Assembly: GCA_000151295.1 (NCBI GenBank) | Contig: GG745356.1 | Span: 650,108 to 714,107 of the forward strand | DNA length: 64,000 nucleotides | Reading direction: 5' to 3' | Origin: Allomyces macrogynus ATCC 38327 | Taxonomy: Eukaryota; Blastocladiomycota; Blastocladiomycetes; Blastocladiales; Blastocladiaceae | Shown: positions 20,320 through 32,636 of the stretch, one piece after another | How the letters are laid out: each line of letters starts with the position of its first letter | Position numbering within the stretch: the stretch's first letter is position 1 | Translations under genes and position numbers: made by a program | Notes under the pieces: model-generated | Database searches by the model: none | The model's input: the letters and a program-made list of their open reading frames with translations, nothing else | Told to the model about the DNA's origin: nothing

Positions 20320-21990
20320 GCAGCTTCGTCGAGCAAAACTGTTGGGCACCTCATCATTCAACTGGTCTTCAAAAGTCGCCAAGGCGGTTTCACAAACTTT
20401 TACGGGCTCAAAAGTATTAGCGGGCATCAGCGAGTGGCGCTCTGACGTTTTATAAAATCAGCGTGACACAGCGACAAACTCCCACGACGCTTGTGTGTTC
20501 ATAATCCCTGCTGGCCTGTGCTTTGACTGCTTTGAGCAAAGAAACCCCCCAGGTCAAGGGTCGCGGCCTCACCTTCTTGATGCAAGGCAGCCCTGGCCAG
20601 GGCAAGGGCGCTGGACGTGGAAAGCACAATACTCGTCGGAGAGAGTTTCGTCGTCGGATAGTGTGGACTGGTTGGTGAACGGGACCAATTATGTTTCTGA
20701 TCTTTCTCGAAGGCGGCCCTCCTACGCCCTCCAACGCCCTCCAACGCCACTGCTCGTCACAGTCGCGACCTAGTTCACAAAACCTGGTTTTCCCAGTCCA
20801 AATGAACACACGGTCGGCTAACACGTCAACGCATTGGTGACAGCGGACCGGCAACACGTCTTCTTGAATCTACTCACAAAAATCCAACATCTGCAAACCA
20901 AGAAGGTCTAGACGGAAGCGGCAGGTCGAGCGATCGTCAACCCGGGAGTCCTGCGCGTCGAGGTGGAAGCAGCGCTGGTCGTGGCCGGCGCAAGCAGCGT
21001 GGTTGAAGCGGGCATCTTGGTGGCGGCGCCCATCGTCACGTTGCGCGCAGCAGCGCTCGTCGTGCTCGCCGACGAAATGACGGTGGTGTTGGCGCGCTGC
21101 GTCGCTGTCACTGATGAGACTGTCACGTTCTTTGAGCTCAGGATCGTGGCGGGCAAGAACGACGACGGCAACAAGTTTGCCTTCTGGCCCTTGCGCAACC
21201 CGACCGAGAGCGTGTTGAGCAGCGTGTTGTTGACGTCGTCTTGGCCCATGAGCCAAAACATGCCGCCGCCAAGCTGCTTTTGGTTGATGTAGTCGATCTT
21301 GAGGTTGACGGCCTGCGTCGTGTCGTACGAGGCAAACAGCTTCTTGCTCGCCGAGTAGGCAAACGACGCCTTGGCGTCATTGTCCCAGAACGACTTGAAC
21401 GAATCGTCGGTCACAATCTGGCGGTAGGGCATGACGCCCTCCTTGCCGGAGGCACCTGAAGAAATGACAGCAAGTGGGGAGGTTTCGTGAGCGCGACGAA
21501 CACGGGAAGTTGGAAGCGTGGGCGCGCGCGTAATAGGCAAAACATCATCCACATACCCGTGTGCGGCTGGTAGAGGCCTGGCTTGTTGGCGTCGGGGCCG
21601 GGCGACACGCCCGTCTCGACGCGGCCGTAAAACGGCACGCCCATGATGATCTTGGACGGCGCGCACCCGGCGTCGAGCACGCGCTGCAGCGCCGACGTGA
21701 TCTCGTACTGCGGGCCCGTGGCGCCCGGCGTCTTGTCGTAGAAGTGCGCCTGGTGGTTGGTGATCCCGTCCCATGCGCCGTGAAAGTCGTAGGTCATCTG
21801 TCGCGGAAGATGGTCGACGGAAGAGTCAGCGATCCATTCCCTTGATGAATCGCACACGCCCAGTCGAATCGCGCCAATAAGTACCAGGTGGAAGCGGTCG
21901 AGGTTGTCGCAGAGCGCCTTGAGCTGCAGCTTTTCGAGCTTGTCAAACCCAGCTGATAGATGCGCGCGTCAAAGTGATCAGAATCAGTGG
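20320..21990. repeat. inverted repeat arm A (at least 1,671 bp), mirror of 62330-64000
   Basis: Position x here corresponds to 84320 minus x on the opposite strand in arm B. Every open frame compared across the two arms is identical, and the raw sequence agrees at both ends examined. The inner boundary is sharp at 21990, within chitinase intron 11. The outer boundary cannot be placed, because arm B runs off the window at 64000. Contents: chitinase exons 12-14, their introns, 3' flank and an AAA ATPase relic. Confidence 0.95.
20550..20606 (+). pseudogene. Walker-A relic of the AAA ATPase family (copy in arm A)
   Basis: The plus strand encodes QVKGRGLTFLMQGSPGQGKG. This matches the Walker A region of the two intact AAA genes of the window (GKGRGLIFLLHGSPGQGKT in paralogue 2) at protein and DNA level, with the catalytic Thr replaced by Gly and no further homology on either side. 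About 57 bp of an otherwise lost third copy, or a fragment moved here with the repeat. Confidence 0.75.
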
Positions 21991-24900
21991 TCGCAAAGGT
22001 ATGGAAAGCGACCAGAGATGAGTCCGTCTAAACCATACCTGGAGCGGCAATCGAAATCTCCAGCGGCGACCCATGACGCGAGCGACCGTCGCCGCGCAAA
22101 CCACTGCGGTCGAGACGCTTCCGAAGTTTGGTGATCAGGCTAATGTACCGCGCGCCGTCATCCCGGCGGTCGCCGTACTGGCAAGTGCCCTTGGAGCAGT
22201 CGGTCGTGACCTCCGGGTCGCCGACCTTGGGCGCGCTCGGCAGCGGCTCGCCGCCATGCTCGAACCCGGGGAACTAGACGGGCATGGAATGAAATGGTAA
22301 GTACACGACTTCGACGTGCCGAGAAGCATGCCCAAGCACCGAGAAGTATCAGCGCAGAAAGAAATGCACCTCCCAGTCGATGTCAACGCCGTCAAACGGA
22401 ATCGCGTCGAGCCACGACCCAATCGACTCGACAAGCTTGTCAATGTACTTGGGGCTCGTCGCCTGGCTCCAGTACGACGAGTCGTACCATCCGCCAATCG
22501 AGAGCACGACGCGCGTGTCGGGCGACACAATGGGAAGGCCGTTGAGAATCCAGTTGAACTGGCCGCACATTTGCGGCGCGCCGCCCTTGGTACGCAGGCC
22601 CATGCGCTCGTCGAAGATGGTGTTGCACGGGATGGTCCGCGGCGGGTTCGGCACGCCGCCCGCGTTGTAGCACGTCGACGTTGGGCACTTGCCGGTACCC
22701 GCGCCAGCGCCGAGCGTCGGAACCAGGCTGATCTTGCCCGGTTCGCACTCGAGCTCCTTGCCAAACGGCATGCACCCCTCAACCTTGTCCTTGGTCTGGC
22801 ACATGAGCTTGTCGACCTGGAAGGAGCGAATGAGCAATAGGAAAGTGTCAGTTGGTGCGTTGACGTAGTAAACGGGTGTCGTCGCGGATTCACAAAGCGC
22901 AGCAGTTACGTACGCCGACGCAATCGCCCATGTCGGCCCACAGGTCGGCTGAGTCGAGGTACCAAACGTCGAGTTCGGGCGAGTACGAGATGGTCGAGAA
23001 GCCGTACATGATGTGCGTGACGTGCGGGCCCATCTATTACCGTGAGAGAATTGAGAAAGATGAGCGAGATGCTCGTTCATGGCTTGATTGTTGCGGAAGA
23101 GAGTACAAACCTGGCCGATGCCCATGAGGCCGTTGTGGTAGTACGACCAGTTCGGATAGTAGCCGCCGAGAATCTTGCCCCCCATGCGCTGCGTCAGGTC
23201 GTCGCCGGATATGGCTGGGGGCGCAGCTGGCAGCTTGCTGCGGTCACATTCAGGCTGGGGGGTCGAATGAAAGTCGACGGGTTTCCACTCCCAGAAAATA
23301 AGGTCGATGACCAGCGACACGCCAATGTCGGCGGACCCGAGCGGAGCCGAGCAATACCACTGCAAAATGTTTGTGAACGAGCCAACAAATGGGAGAGCGG
23401 AATGCAGACAAGACGGACCTTATCGCAAAAGTCGACGTTGCAGACCGCGGCAATGGGCTCCCAAGTCTTGAGTGCAAACGACAAGGTCGCCTTGACGGTA
23501 CTCGTAAACAGGCTGATATCTGCCGCGGTTCAGGTCAGCGGATGGAGCATTTGCTGACGAAGGGAGCGAAGGTCAAAACTGCGAACCCAGTTCAAACGAG
23601 ACCACACCGCGGAAAAAGTACAGCCGCAGACGGACACCCATGAGACCTAAATGCAGGTGAGGCGAGGGAATGTGAGTGATTTTTCAACTTGCTGCACCAG
23701 TGATGAAGAGATGAGAACAGACGCACATCTCATGTTCTCAGGCTTGCCGAAGAACTTGGCCAGCCACTTATTCGTGGAGGCGAAGCAAAGCTCGTAGCCA
23801 ATCTCGACGTACGTGTCTTCGGCGAGCTTTGCCTCGTACGCAGCCGATTCCCCGTGAGTGCTGGCTACACTCTTCAGAGCAGGAACACATGCGCGACCCT
23901 TAATACACTGTTTGACCTGAAGAGCTTTGATGTTCAGTACATCCGTGCAGCAGCCGAACCTACAATGAACAAAGAGCAGATCCGAAATGAGCTGTGGCAG
24001 ATAGATTTGAGAAGTACTGCTGGGTGGACCATCATTGTACGTACGAGTAACACTGGCTGAGTTTCTCAAATTCGGATTCCCAACGGTCATGAATGCCAAG
24101 TGCCTTGAGGACACCGCTCCAGTCGCACATGTACTTTGGCTCTTCGGAAGCCATGAGCGGGCTCTGTGACGCCGAGGTACTGCGGTCCTGGCCAGCGAAA
24201 AGCGATGGGTGCTGTGGGACGGAGGTTGACAAAGTCAGGCGGGCCAGAAGTCAAAGGAGAAGAACTCATTGGAGGCACAAGTACCTGCTGGCGCAACCCA
24301 TTCACCAGCTCCTGCTTGAAGTCGTCCGTGTCCAGATTGGCACGAGCCGAGTCGGAAAACTGCTGAGCGAAAATGGCGACGCAATACAGGTACGGCTCGG
24401 TGGTGCCGCACATGCACGCCGCGCTTGCCGCCATGTCCTCGACGAGGGTCTGCGACAGCTCACAAAACTTGGCGCGCTTTGGCACTTGATCCTTGACGAG
24501 CGCCTTGAAGAACGGGTCATGTTGCTCGAGGTCCAGCAGCAGCGCGCGCGAAGACTGCTTGCCCAAGACGCGCATGATCTCCGATGCAAGCCGACTCAGG
24601 TTCTCGTCGGTTGGGTGCGCGCGGTACTCGACAAACAGCGCCTGGATATCCGAGCTCAGCTGCGCAAAGGTCGAGGCCGAGGCCGACAGGAGCTGATGGT
24701 TGGCGCCCTTGTCGGCCGCGACAATGCTCGTGCACAAGAGCGTGCCATACGGCAGGCCAAGCCCCGCCGACGGGTCCGGGATCGTCGAGTTGGGCCCACC
24801 CTGTGCGCCGCCGCGCACGCCGCCGTCATCTCCGGCCACTCTTGGCACCGCGGCTTGGCGCGCTGCAAAACTGCGGCGAACAGCCGCGACCTTGGCCGAT

Positions 24901-27129
24901 GATGCTTTCGGGTACTTGCGGCAGTCGAGGAGTGGCTGGTTGTAGTACTCGAGGTGCGCAACCGACGAGACGTTGTGCCGGGCAATGAAATCGGTGCACC
25001 CGAGGTTGGTCGTGTTGACGAGCGTCCACTGCTGACAGACGGGCGGCTTAGTCTTGACACACAGCTGCTGGCCAGCGCTCAGCACCGAACACATGAGCCC
25101 CGGGTTGTAGATAGCGAGCGTGTCGGTCGAAATGCCGTTCTTGGCCGCGACGGTTGCGCAAGTATCGTCCGCAGCCACAGCGTACAGACTGCGGCACGTT
25201 GCCGACGAATACCGGCTCATGACACAAACCTGGCTACCAACAGGCAGCTTGGACCGGCAGTCGAGGTGCGGGTTAATGTAAACCAGGTCGTCGAGTTCGA
25301 GCCCTTGGTCAACAGCGATGCGCAAGCACGTATCCGCGTCCTTGGACAGCACCCACCGCGAGCAACCGGTATCCTTGTTGCGCAGGCACACGCGTTGGCC
25401 CGGCTGCAGCTGCGTGCAGTTGACGGTCGGGTTGAGCGCAGCAAAGTCGGAGTCCGTGAGCTGGTTGAGAGCCTGGATCTGGTAGCATAGGTCGCCGGCC
25501 TTGATCACATAGCGCTGGTAACACCCGTCCGAGGGCGTGGCCAGGTTGTCGACGCAGGCGACGGACCCGGCGGGCAGTGGCGCCGAACACACGAGATGCG
25601 GGTTCTTGGTCTGGAAGTCAGCGCGCGGGATCACCTTGGCATCAGCAATACTGTCACACGTGTCGCCGGCCTTGCTCGTGTACCACGACAAGCAGGTACC
25701 GACGCTTGACGCGACGCAGACCGACTGCCCGACCTGCAGTGCCTTGCAGTTGAGCCCCGGATTGAGTGCGAGCAATTCCGACTCGGTGATGCCGACCTTG
25801 GTCCAAATATCGTAGCACGAGCCACCGGCCGCGACCGCGACGGTCTTGCTGCACGCTGGCACCTGCGGACGCGTAGTGCTGGTCGGCGCGGTTGTCGTCG
25901 TGCTCGTCGCCGTGGTGCGTGCCCGAGTCGTCGTGCCCCCTGGCTTCACGCTCACGCAGACGACTTGGCCGATCTGCAGCTTGTCGCACGCGAGCCCTAT
26001 CGGGTGGAGAAGGTAGAGAGCAAAGTCAGTAACATGATCATGCCGATTGAACCCGCGAAAAGACAGTTAAAGAAACGAACCAGGGTTGAGCATGGCCAGA
26101 GCGGCCGTGTCGATCCCATACAAGTCGGCAATCGACCAGCACGAGTCACCAGCCACAACCGTATACTTGGCCGTGCACCCGGCCACGCACAAGACTTGAC
26201 CGAGCTGCAACGCGTCGCAATTGAGCCCCGGGTTGAGCCACTGTAGCGCCGCCACGTCAAGGCCGTTGCTGTTGGCGATGGCCCAGCAATAGTCTCCCGA
26301 GACGACCGTGTACTTTTTCGAGCAGGGAACGGCGGGTGGCGTCGTGGGCGTCGGAGTCGGCGCCGGCGTGACAACACTCTTGGACACGCACAAGACTTGA
26401 CCGAGCTGTAACGCGTCGCAGTTCAAGCCTGGATTGAGCGACTGCAGCGTCGCCACGTCGATCCCGTTGCTGTTGGCAATCGCCCAGCAGTAGTCGCCCG
26501 CGACGACCGTATACTCTTTTGCGCAATTGCCCGCGGGCGGCGCGGTCGTGGGTGTCGGCGTGGTGGTAGTCGGCGCCGTCTTGCCGCGCACGCACAGCTG
26601 CTGGCCAATCTGCAGCTTATTGCAGTCCATGGTCGGGTTGAGCGCCGAGAGCGCAGCCGTGTCGATCCCGTTGCTGTTGGCAATCGACCAACACGAATCG
26701 CCCGACTTGACCGCGTAGGTCGCGGCGCAGTCCACGCCGCTGCCGCCACCCTTGACGCACAGCTGCTGGCCGACCTGGATCTTGGCGCAGTCCATGCCTG
26801 TTTTTCATGTAACAGCGAGAGAGGCCCGGTCAGAAGTGCCCTTGAGAAACGCGACGTACCACACGCCGAAATGTATCAATTTCCGCAGGCAGACTACGAA
26901 ACGCACCAGGGTTGAGCGACTGAAGCGTTGCCACGTCGATGCCGTTGCTGTTGGCGATAGCCCAGCACCCGTCACCTGCGACAACCGTGTAGGATTTGGC
27001 GCACGAGCCGGCAGCGAGCGCGGTCCCAATATGCATCGCCGACAAGAGAAAAAAGACGGTGGCCATGCTCGACACGAGCCCACGGGCAACAGGGCCGCGA
27101 TCACGACGAGAATTCGACGATAGGCGCAT
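20908..27129 (-). CDS. secreted multi-LysM GH18 chitinase, 14 exons, 1,698 residues
   Basis: Endochitinase for extracellular or cell-wall chitin. Exons: 27129-26907, 26797-26081, 25996-24285, 24187-24045, 23959-23727, 23646-23587, 23519-23419, 23359-23111, 23033-22914, 22816-22370, 22273-22039, 21952-21885, 21797-21557, 21455-20908; the frame closes exactly. A signal peptide (VFFLLSAMHIGTALAAG, cleavage near 41) is followed by ten LysM repeats (about 43-615; e.g. YTVVAGDYCWAIANSNGIDV), a divergent eleventh, and a Cys-containing linker (SFGCCTDVLNIKALQV). The GH18 domain (about 1125-1640) has SIGG (1292-1295), catalytic DGVDIDWE (1328-1335), MTYDFHGAWD and MFWLMGQDD, so it should be active. 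The Ser/Thr-rich tail has NVT glycosylation sites. The layout recalls fungal subgroup C LysM chitinases but with far more LysMs. The final three exons are duplicated at 62368-63412. Confidence 0.93.
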
Positions 27130-27757
27130 GTCTAGTTATTGTTGTCGGCGGGGGAGCACGGGAGAGTATCAGCCGCGACGATGAAGCATCAGCTGTGGAT
27201 CAGGGAGGACAACACCGTACTTTGCCTTCACGTCGAGATTGGGCTCCAACACAAGCGACACTTTGAGCACAAAGTTGAGTACAATCGCGAGCCCAAGGAG
27301 CGCGAACGGTCGCTGAGCATGAGCTCGAATTTATAGGTGAGGATTCGTCGATACAAGACCGGTGCAGCTTGAGCCGCAGAGCTGGCGTGTGGCGACGCAA
27401 CTGACGAGATGCTGAGGGGCGCTTTAGGCGGCGCCGTGGTGGCACCGACCTGACGATCTGGATAAAATATGGCGTCTGATCGGCGTGTTTCATTCCAGGG
27501 GGACGGGACGGTCACTTTCGGTGGCGTGGGCAACGGTTTCCATACATAACGTCGCAGAGCCACCACTAGGACGACCAAAAAGGACGACAGTTCCAGGACG
27601 TCAAAATGTCTGATGATGTCTGGATTCGCATTTAGGCACCGGTCATGCAGCACACCCATCCCTCCACGCCCATTGCCACTTCGAAAGCTATCTACAAGAC
27701 CCTCCTCATCAACCACGACAACCGCAACACCAAAGCGTCACGAATTCACTCAACCCC
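27130..27757. other. intergenic; chitinase promoter region
   Basis: Lies between the chitinase start and the NOP14 3' end. A TATA-like TATAAATT is on the minus strand at 27335-27328, about 200 bp before the chitinase ATG. A minus-strand open frame of 162 codons (27228-27716) has no recognisable domain and I do not annotate it. Confidence 0.5.
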
Positions 27758-30670
27758 TCAAAACTTTTTCAACCGCTTCGACGCGCGCTCGGCCTTGTTC
27801 AGCTCGCCCACCTCGTCGCCCAAGCGCCCCATGACACGCTTCATCTTGGCCTCGTACTCGCGGTCCTTGCGCTTCTGTTCCTGCACGCGCGCCGCCGCCA
27901 AGAACTCGGCGTCGCGACGCAACTCGCGAATCGCACCCTTCTTCTCCTTCTTGTACTGCGCCTTGAGTTTTTCAGCCTCCTTGTCGATATGGTCCGGGTT
28001 ATCGCGACGGTCGAGCGAGTAGTGCGCCTCGTATTCGGGCTCCTTGGCGGCAATCGCCACAGGACGGTGCTTTTGCAGTTGCAGGACCGACCGGGTCTTC
28101 GCGGCGCGGTCGGCGTGCTCCTGCATGCTCGACGCGACCGCGTCGCACTGCGTGAGCAGGTCAGCGTGCATCTTGGCCTCGGGCAGGGCGCGGAGCGTAT
28201 CCAGGACGGGCGCGTAGAGTTCCGGGACCGATGGCAGTGCCGCGTGGTAGAGCGTGTCGAATCGGGCAAGCGTGCGGAGCGCCGTCAGCAAAAGCGATGC
28301 ATGCGCGGCCGCGCGCTTGGCCTTGCCGCCCGTCACGCCATCGAGCGGCAGGCGCGATGGTGCGGCGCCGAGGTTGGCGGATGCGGTTGGCAGCGACTCG
28401 GCCGTCGTGGTCGGGAACAAGTTTGCGTCGACAGGCGCCGTCGAGTAGGCGGCGACGAGCGCGGTTGTGTAGTTGAACGCTTCCGGCAGCCATCGCTTGC
28501 TCTGCTCCTGCACGTCCAGGCACAGGGCCACGACAAACAGGCCAACCGTCGCATCGGCGACTGACCTTGGTGGGTGCGTTGCCAAGTAATGAGCGAGGAC
28601 AACAAGCAGGGGCGTGATGACAGCGTGGTGGAAATCCGACGCGGAAAACACGCGCAGGAGCAGCTTGAACATGAGCAACTGAGCCGGGCGGAACGTGCCG
28701 CCGGGTGCCGACATGAGCGCCGAGAGAGTGTCCGATGCCCACTGCGCAGCCGGGAGCGTGTGCGCCTTGATCATGTCGACGACAACCGGGTAGAGCGTGT
28801 CAAAGGTACTGTGCGCGGTCGCGGCCGACCCGTCCTGCGAAAACAGGTGGCACAACAAGAAGGAGAGAACCTTGCCCTGTCGGTCCTTGTTGCCCTCGCC
28901 GAGCGACGGGTGGTAGAGCGCGCGGAACCGTTCCATAAGCGTCTTGATGTCGGAGGCACTGCGGCCGCGCACGAACAGGTCAAACTCGGCCTGCGATGCC
29001 GGTGCCAGGAACGTGTAAGGCAGCTCGGCCTGCGCCTGCGCCATCATTGCCGTGCGCTCCTCCTCGGTCAAGTGCAGCTTGCCCGACTTGGGCTGGTCGT
29101 CCTCGTCCTCGGACGCGGAAAACTCGTGCTCCTGCCCGACCTCCTCGTCGTCGGATGCCAGATCGCTGCCGTCGTCGTCCTCGTCCGAATCGTCGCCTTC
29201 GGCGTCGCTCCCGTCCTCCTGGTCCTCTTCATCACCCTCGTCCTCGCTCTCGCCCTCCTCCTCCTCCGAGTCGGACGCCGCTGGCCGATTCCGCGACTTG
29301 ACAAAGACCGACTTGTTGATGAGCACGCCGTCGCGGTACGTCAGCGGCATCTCGTCGTCGCCGCCCTCGTCATCGCTCCCAAGCGACCCATCGCTATCAC
29401 TACCGTCGCGCGCACCCGCGGCTGCGGCCCTCTCCTCCTCCTTTTTGCGCTTCAGCCGGCGCTGGCGGAACCCACCACCGCGCTCGTCGTCAGAGTCGTC
29501 GTCAGAGTCACCGTTCATGCGGCGCAACCGCTGCCGCTCCAGCCGTTCGAGCCGTTCCTTTTCCTCGGCCGCAATCTCCTCCTCGGTCTTGGTGCGGTCG
29601 GTCGGTTTCGCGCGCTTATCAAACTTGAGCTCGCGCACAATCTGGTCAAACGCGTCGTCGTCGTTTCCTGCCGCCGCCGCCGCTGCCGCGGAGGATGATG
29701 GTGGCGGGTTGATCTTCTTATCCAAGAGCAATCCACGAATCGCATCGAGTTCCTCGTCGAGCTCGACGCGCATCTCCTCATTCTCCTCCTTGATGCGCTG
29801 CCGCTCGGCCTTGTGGAACTTGGCCTTGGCGATCAGTTCCTTCATGATATCAGCCTTGGTCTTGTGCTTGTTCGCGTCGCCGCCGCCAAACAGGGCCTGA
29901 TTGACGAATTCCTTGGAGAGCGCGCCCTCGTACTCGTCGTCGGACGGACCGAAATCGTCAAAGTTGGCGAGCTCATCGATCGATTGGCCCAAGTGCGTCA
30001 GGCCGCCGAGGCTACCGCCGTGCGTGTCGTCGTCGTCGATGCTGAAGTGCGACTTTTTGCGCGACGCCGACTTCTACTCGGCGGCGAGAAATGAGGCGGG
30101 TCAGCGGTTGGTCGTGCAGAGCGAGCGAGAGGATGCGAGGAGCGGTCGTGCCTGCTTCTCCTTGGTCCAGCGCAGCATCATCTTCTCCTCGGCCGACAGG
30201 TTCGGGTTGTTTTCGCCAATACGGCGGTCGACAAACGACCCGACCTTGTGCCGTGACGCGATGTCCTTGAGGAGCGCGTCCTTGCGCTACAGCATGTCGA
30301 GAAACGCGCGCATCAGTTCAGCAATCTTCGCGCAAAGACGATGGCGAGCGTCGATCCAACTCACCGTCTCGAGTCCCTTCTGCCGCGTCAATCCCGGCTG
30401 CCCGCGACTGCCCTTGAGTTTCCGGCCGAGCACATCGTGCTTGGTGCGGTTCACTTTTTGCTCAAACGGGTTCTTGGACCGGATCGATTTCAGGACCTCG
30501 TCGGCGCGTTGCGCGAGGCTCGACTTGCGCGCGGGCGTGGTTGATTTGGCAATTTTCTTGCTCGTCTTGACGCCAATCACACCGGCCTTTTTCAGGTTGT
30601 CCTTGAGCCGTTTCAAGGTGGAGCCGCCGGAGGCGCCGGGTTTTGGTTGGTTCGGTTTTGGTGGGGCCAT
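27758..30670 (-). CDS. NOP14: NOP14, nucleolar SSU processome component
   Basis: Required for pre-18S rRNA processing and small-subunit assembly in the nucleolus. Exons 30670-30365, 30286-30152 and 30073-27758; 918 residues. Visible: the N-terminal family motif NPFEQKVNRTKHDVLGRK, GENNPNLSAEEKMMLRWTKE, THLGQSIDELANFDDFG, long Asp/Glu/Ser acidic tracts in the middle, FLAPASQAEFDLFVRGRS, and a Lys/Arg-rich C-terminus ending ERASKRLKKF, the usual nucleolar-type tail. Length is near the family norm. The first intron is ordinary (GTGAGT...TAG), but the second (30151-30074) begins with GC rather than GT. No GT donor is available, and the GC-AG splice restores the conserved KEKQ-KSASRKK joint. Divergent from PSMB3. 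Confidence 0.93.
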
Positions 30671-31033
30671 GGTCGCGGTGGCGGCGCGGCGGAACTGCAG
30701 CGAGTGATGGACGGGCCGTGGTCGTGCTGTTGGTGCTTGATGCCTGACGCGCTCTGTCCTTTGCCGCGAGTGATCAAAGACTTGCGCTGGAGCAGGAAGA
30801 GGTGCGTCTTGGTCAGGTGCCGTCACGCGAGGCGTTGCGAGGTAGTTTGCGTCAGAGAGCTGCCAGATCCGTCGTAAGCTGACGTGCCGCGGCTCGTCAC
30901 CTGCACCGACGCGACTTGGTCGAAAAATGATCTTCGACTTCTCCAACCACGATCGACCGTCGTTGCCGACAACGTCGAGCCCATCCATTCATTTCAGCAC
31001 GCACCAGCACCGCACCGCAACAGCACCAGCACC
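30671..31033. promoter_or_regulatory. divergent promoter region, NOP14 / proteasome beta3
   Basis: 363 bases between two essential, divergently transcribed genes. The plus side is C/A-rich from 30960. No TATA box seen. Confidence 0.5.
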
Positions 31034-32065
31034 ATGGTATCAACCTCACGCTGCTCCTGTTGCGCCGCGCGAGCCGGATCGCGAGCCCATCGCGTTCCAA
31101 CGACCTCCTCAGCAACGAACCGCGACTGATCCTCGACCCCAATGCGCGTTTCCCGCGTTAGTCGATTATGGAATACAATGGCGGGTCGGTCGTGGCCATG
31201 AAGGGCAAGAACTGCGTCGCCGTCGCGGCCGACCGCCGGTTCGGCGTGCAGCTCTTGACCGTCTCGACCGATTTCCAAAAGACGTTCAAGGTGCACGACA
31301 AGCTGTTTTACGGGTTGGCCGGGCTCGGCACCGACGTGCAGACGCTGTACGCGATCCCGCTCTCCATAAGCCGCGCACAAGAACGAACGACGACGCTGAT
31401 GACGCGCCCTGTCGATGTAGGTCCGAAAAGTTCCGCATGAAGTCGAACCTCTACAAGCTGCGCGAAGAGCGGCCCATGGAGCCACGGACATTTGCGCACA
31501 TGGTCTCGTCGACGCTCTACGAGAAGCGGTACGCCCGTGAACCCGTTCCCATCACGCCCCCTGGCGAGAATCCTGGACGCTGATCGCGACGCGTCTTGTA
31601 GATTCGGCCCGTACTTTGCCGAACCCGTGATCGCCGGGCTCGACAAGAACAATGAGCCATTTGTCTGCTCGATGGACTTGATTGGGTGCATCAACTTTGC
31701 CAAGGACTTTGTCGTCGCCGGGACCGCGGGACCCAATCTCTACGGCATGTGCGAGAGCTTGTGGCGCGAGGATCTGGTACGTGGGACGCGGATGGTTCAT
31801 TTCGAGCGCGCGCAAACACTGAACTGACCAGTGGGTGCCCGTCGGGTAGGAACCGGAGGAGCTGTTTGAGATCACGTCGCAAGCGCTGCTGAACGCCGTC
31901 GACCGCGACTGTATTTCCGGGTGGGGAGCTGTCGTGCACATCATGTACGTTGTGTCGTATCGCGAATGGGCCACGCATCGAACCATGCTGACCAAATGAC
32001 CATCCGCATCATTTAGCACGCCCGAAAAGATCATCACGCGGACGCTCAAGGGCCGCATGGACTAA
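31034..32065 (+). CDS. PUP3: 20S proteasome subunit beta type-3 (PSMB3 / Pup3)
   Basis: Non-catalytic beta3 subunit of the 20S core. Exons 31034-31036, 31162-31346, 31421-31528, 31602-31776, 31850-31944 and 32017-32065; 204 residues, against 205 in human PSMB3. The first exon is only the ATG: joining it to 31162 gives MSIMEYNGG, matching the conserved MSIMSYNGG start. The alternative is initiation at the internal ATG 31168. Family stretches: [68 protein letters not shown], and the C-terminal RTLKGRMD. There is no propeptide with a catalytic Thr, as expected for beta3. Introns are 72-125 bp. Confidence 0.93.
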
Positions 32066-32265
32066 GGATGCGGGGTCGCGTGAGGGCAAGCGCACGTGCA
32101 TAGCAACGAGGTGCAGGGGCCGGCGGTTTCGTGCAAGGAGAGGCGCCGGTTTGTAAAGGTGGTCGCCGCGAAGTGAAGGAGCGCTGCGTGCGTCCGACAA
32201 CATGTTTTGGTTCTTGATCAATCACAAGTGGAGGCGACGCCAACAGTTTTTTTTTAATCGTATTT

Positions 32266-32636
32266 TTACTTTGGGAACTTGGTCTCCTTTTGCGCTTCGC
32301 TCAGCATCTTGTCGACTTTCTGTTCCTTGATGGCGGCCTGTTCGAGGTGCAAAGGATCGTCAGATTGCATGTTGTTGAACGGCTCGGTTCGAAAGATGGG
32401 CAAAATGGACGCGCACCACAACGCACTGCCGGTACTTTTCAAACAACTCAGTGCACTCGGGCGTCGTCTCACCCTTCAAAAACTTTTCCGTGTACCACTT
32501 GTTGAAGCACGCGTCGTAATCGTGCTTCAATGGCGTGCAGTTCTTGCCTGTTCCATTCGTCCGGGACCAGTTAGCCTGGCACGTCGGGGTTGGAATATCA
32601 CGCTTGGCTCGAGCGGTCGGTACCAATCGATTCCAT
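32266..32636 (-). CDS. MDM35: Mdm35/TRIAP1-like twin CX9C protein
   Basis: Intermembrane-space chaperone of Ups/PRELI lipid-transfer proteins, controlling phosphatidic acid movement in mitochondria. 71 residues from three exons: 32636-32624 (13 nt), 32547-32417 and 32337-32266. The spliced start MESIGKNCTPLKHDYDACFN aligns residue for residue with TRIAP1/Mdm35, followed by KWYTEKFLKG and the second cysteine pair in CTELFEKYRQC: a twin CX9C motif oxidised by Mia40/Erv1. The family residues after it (AAIKEQKVD) come from exon 3. Without splicing the frame would begin with unrelated residues, so the tiny first exon is well supported. Too short to stand out as an unspliced frame. Confidence 0.9.

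Noticed and set aside
20450..20857. 135-codon minus-strand frame (and its twin at 63463-63870)
   Set aside because: Its middle is the antisense of the AAA Walker-A relic; no protein-like features of its own.
27228..27716. 162-codon minus-strand frame with a hydrophobic stretch
   Set aside because: Lies in the promoter of the chitinase, has no homology I recognise, and its composition is not coding-like.
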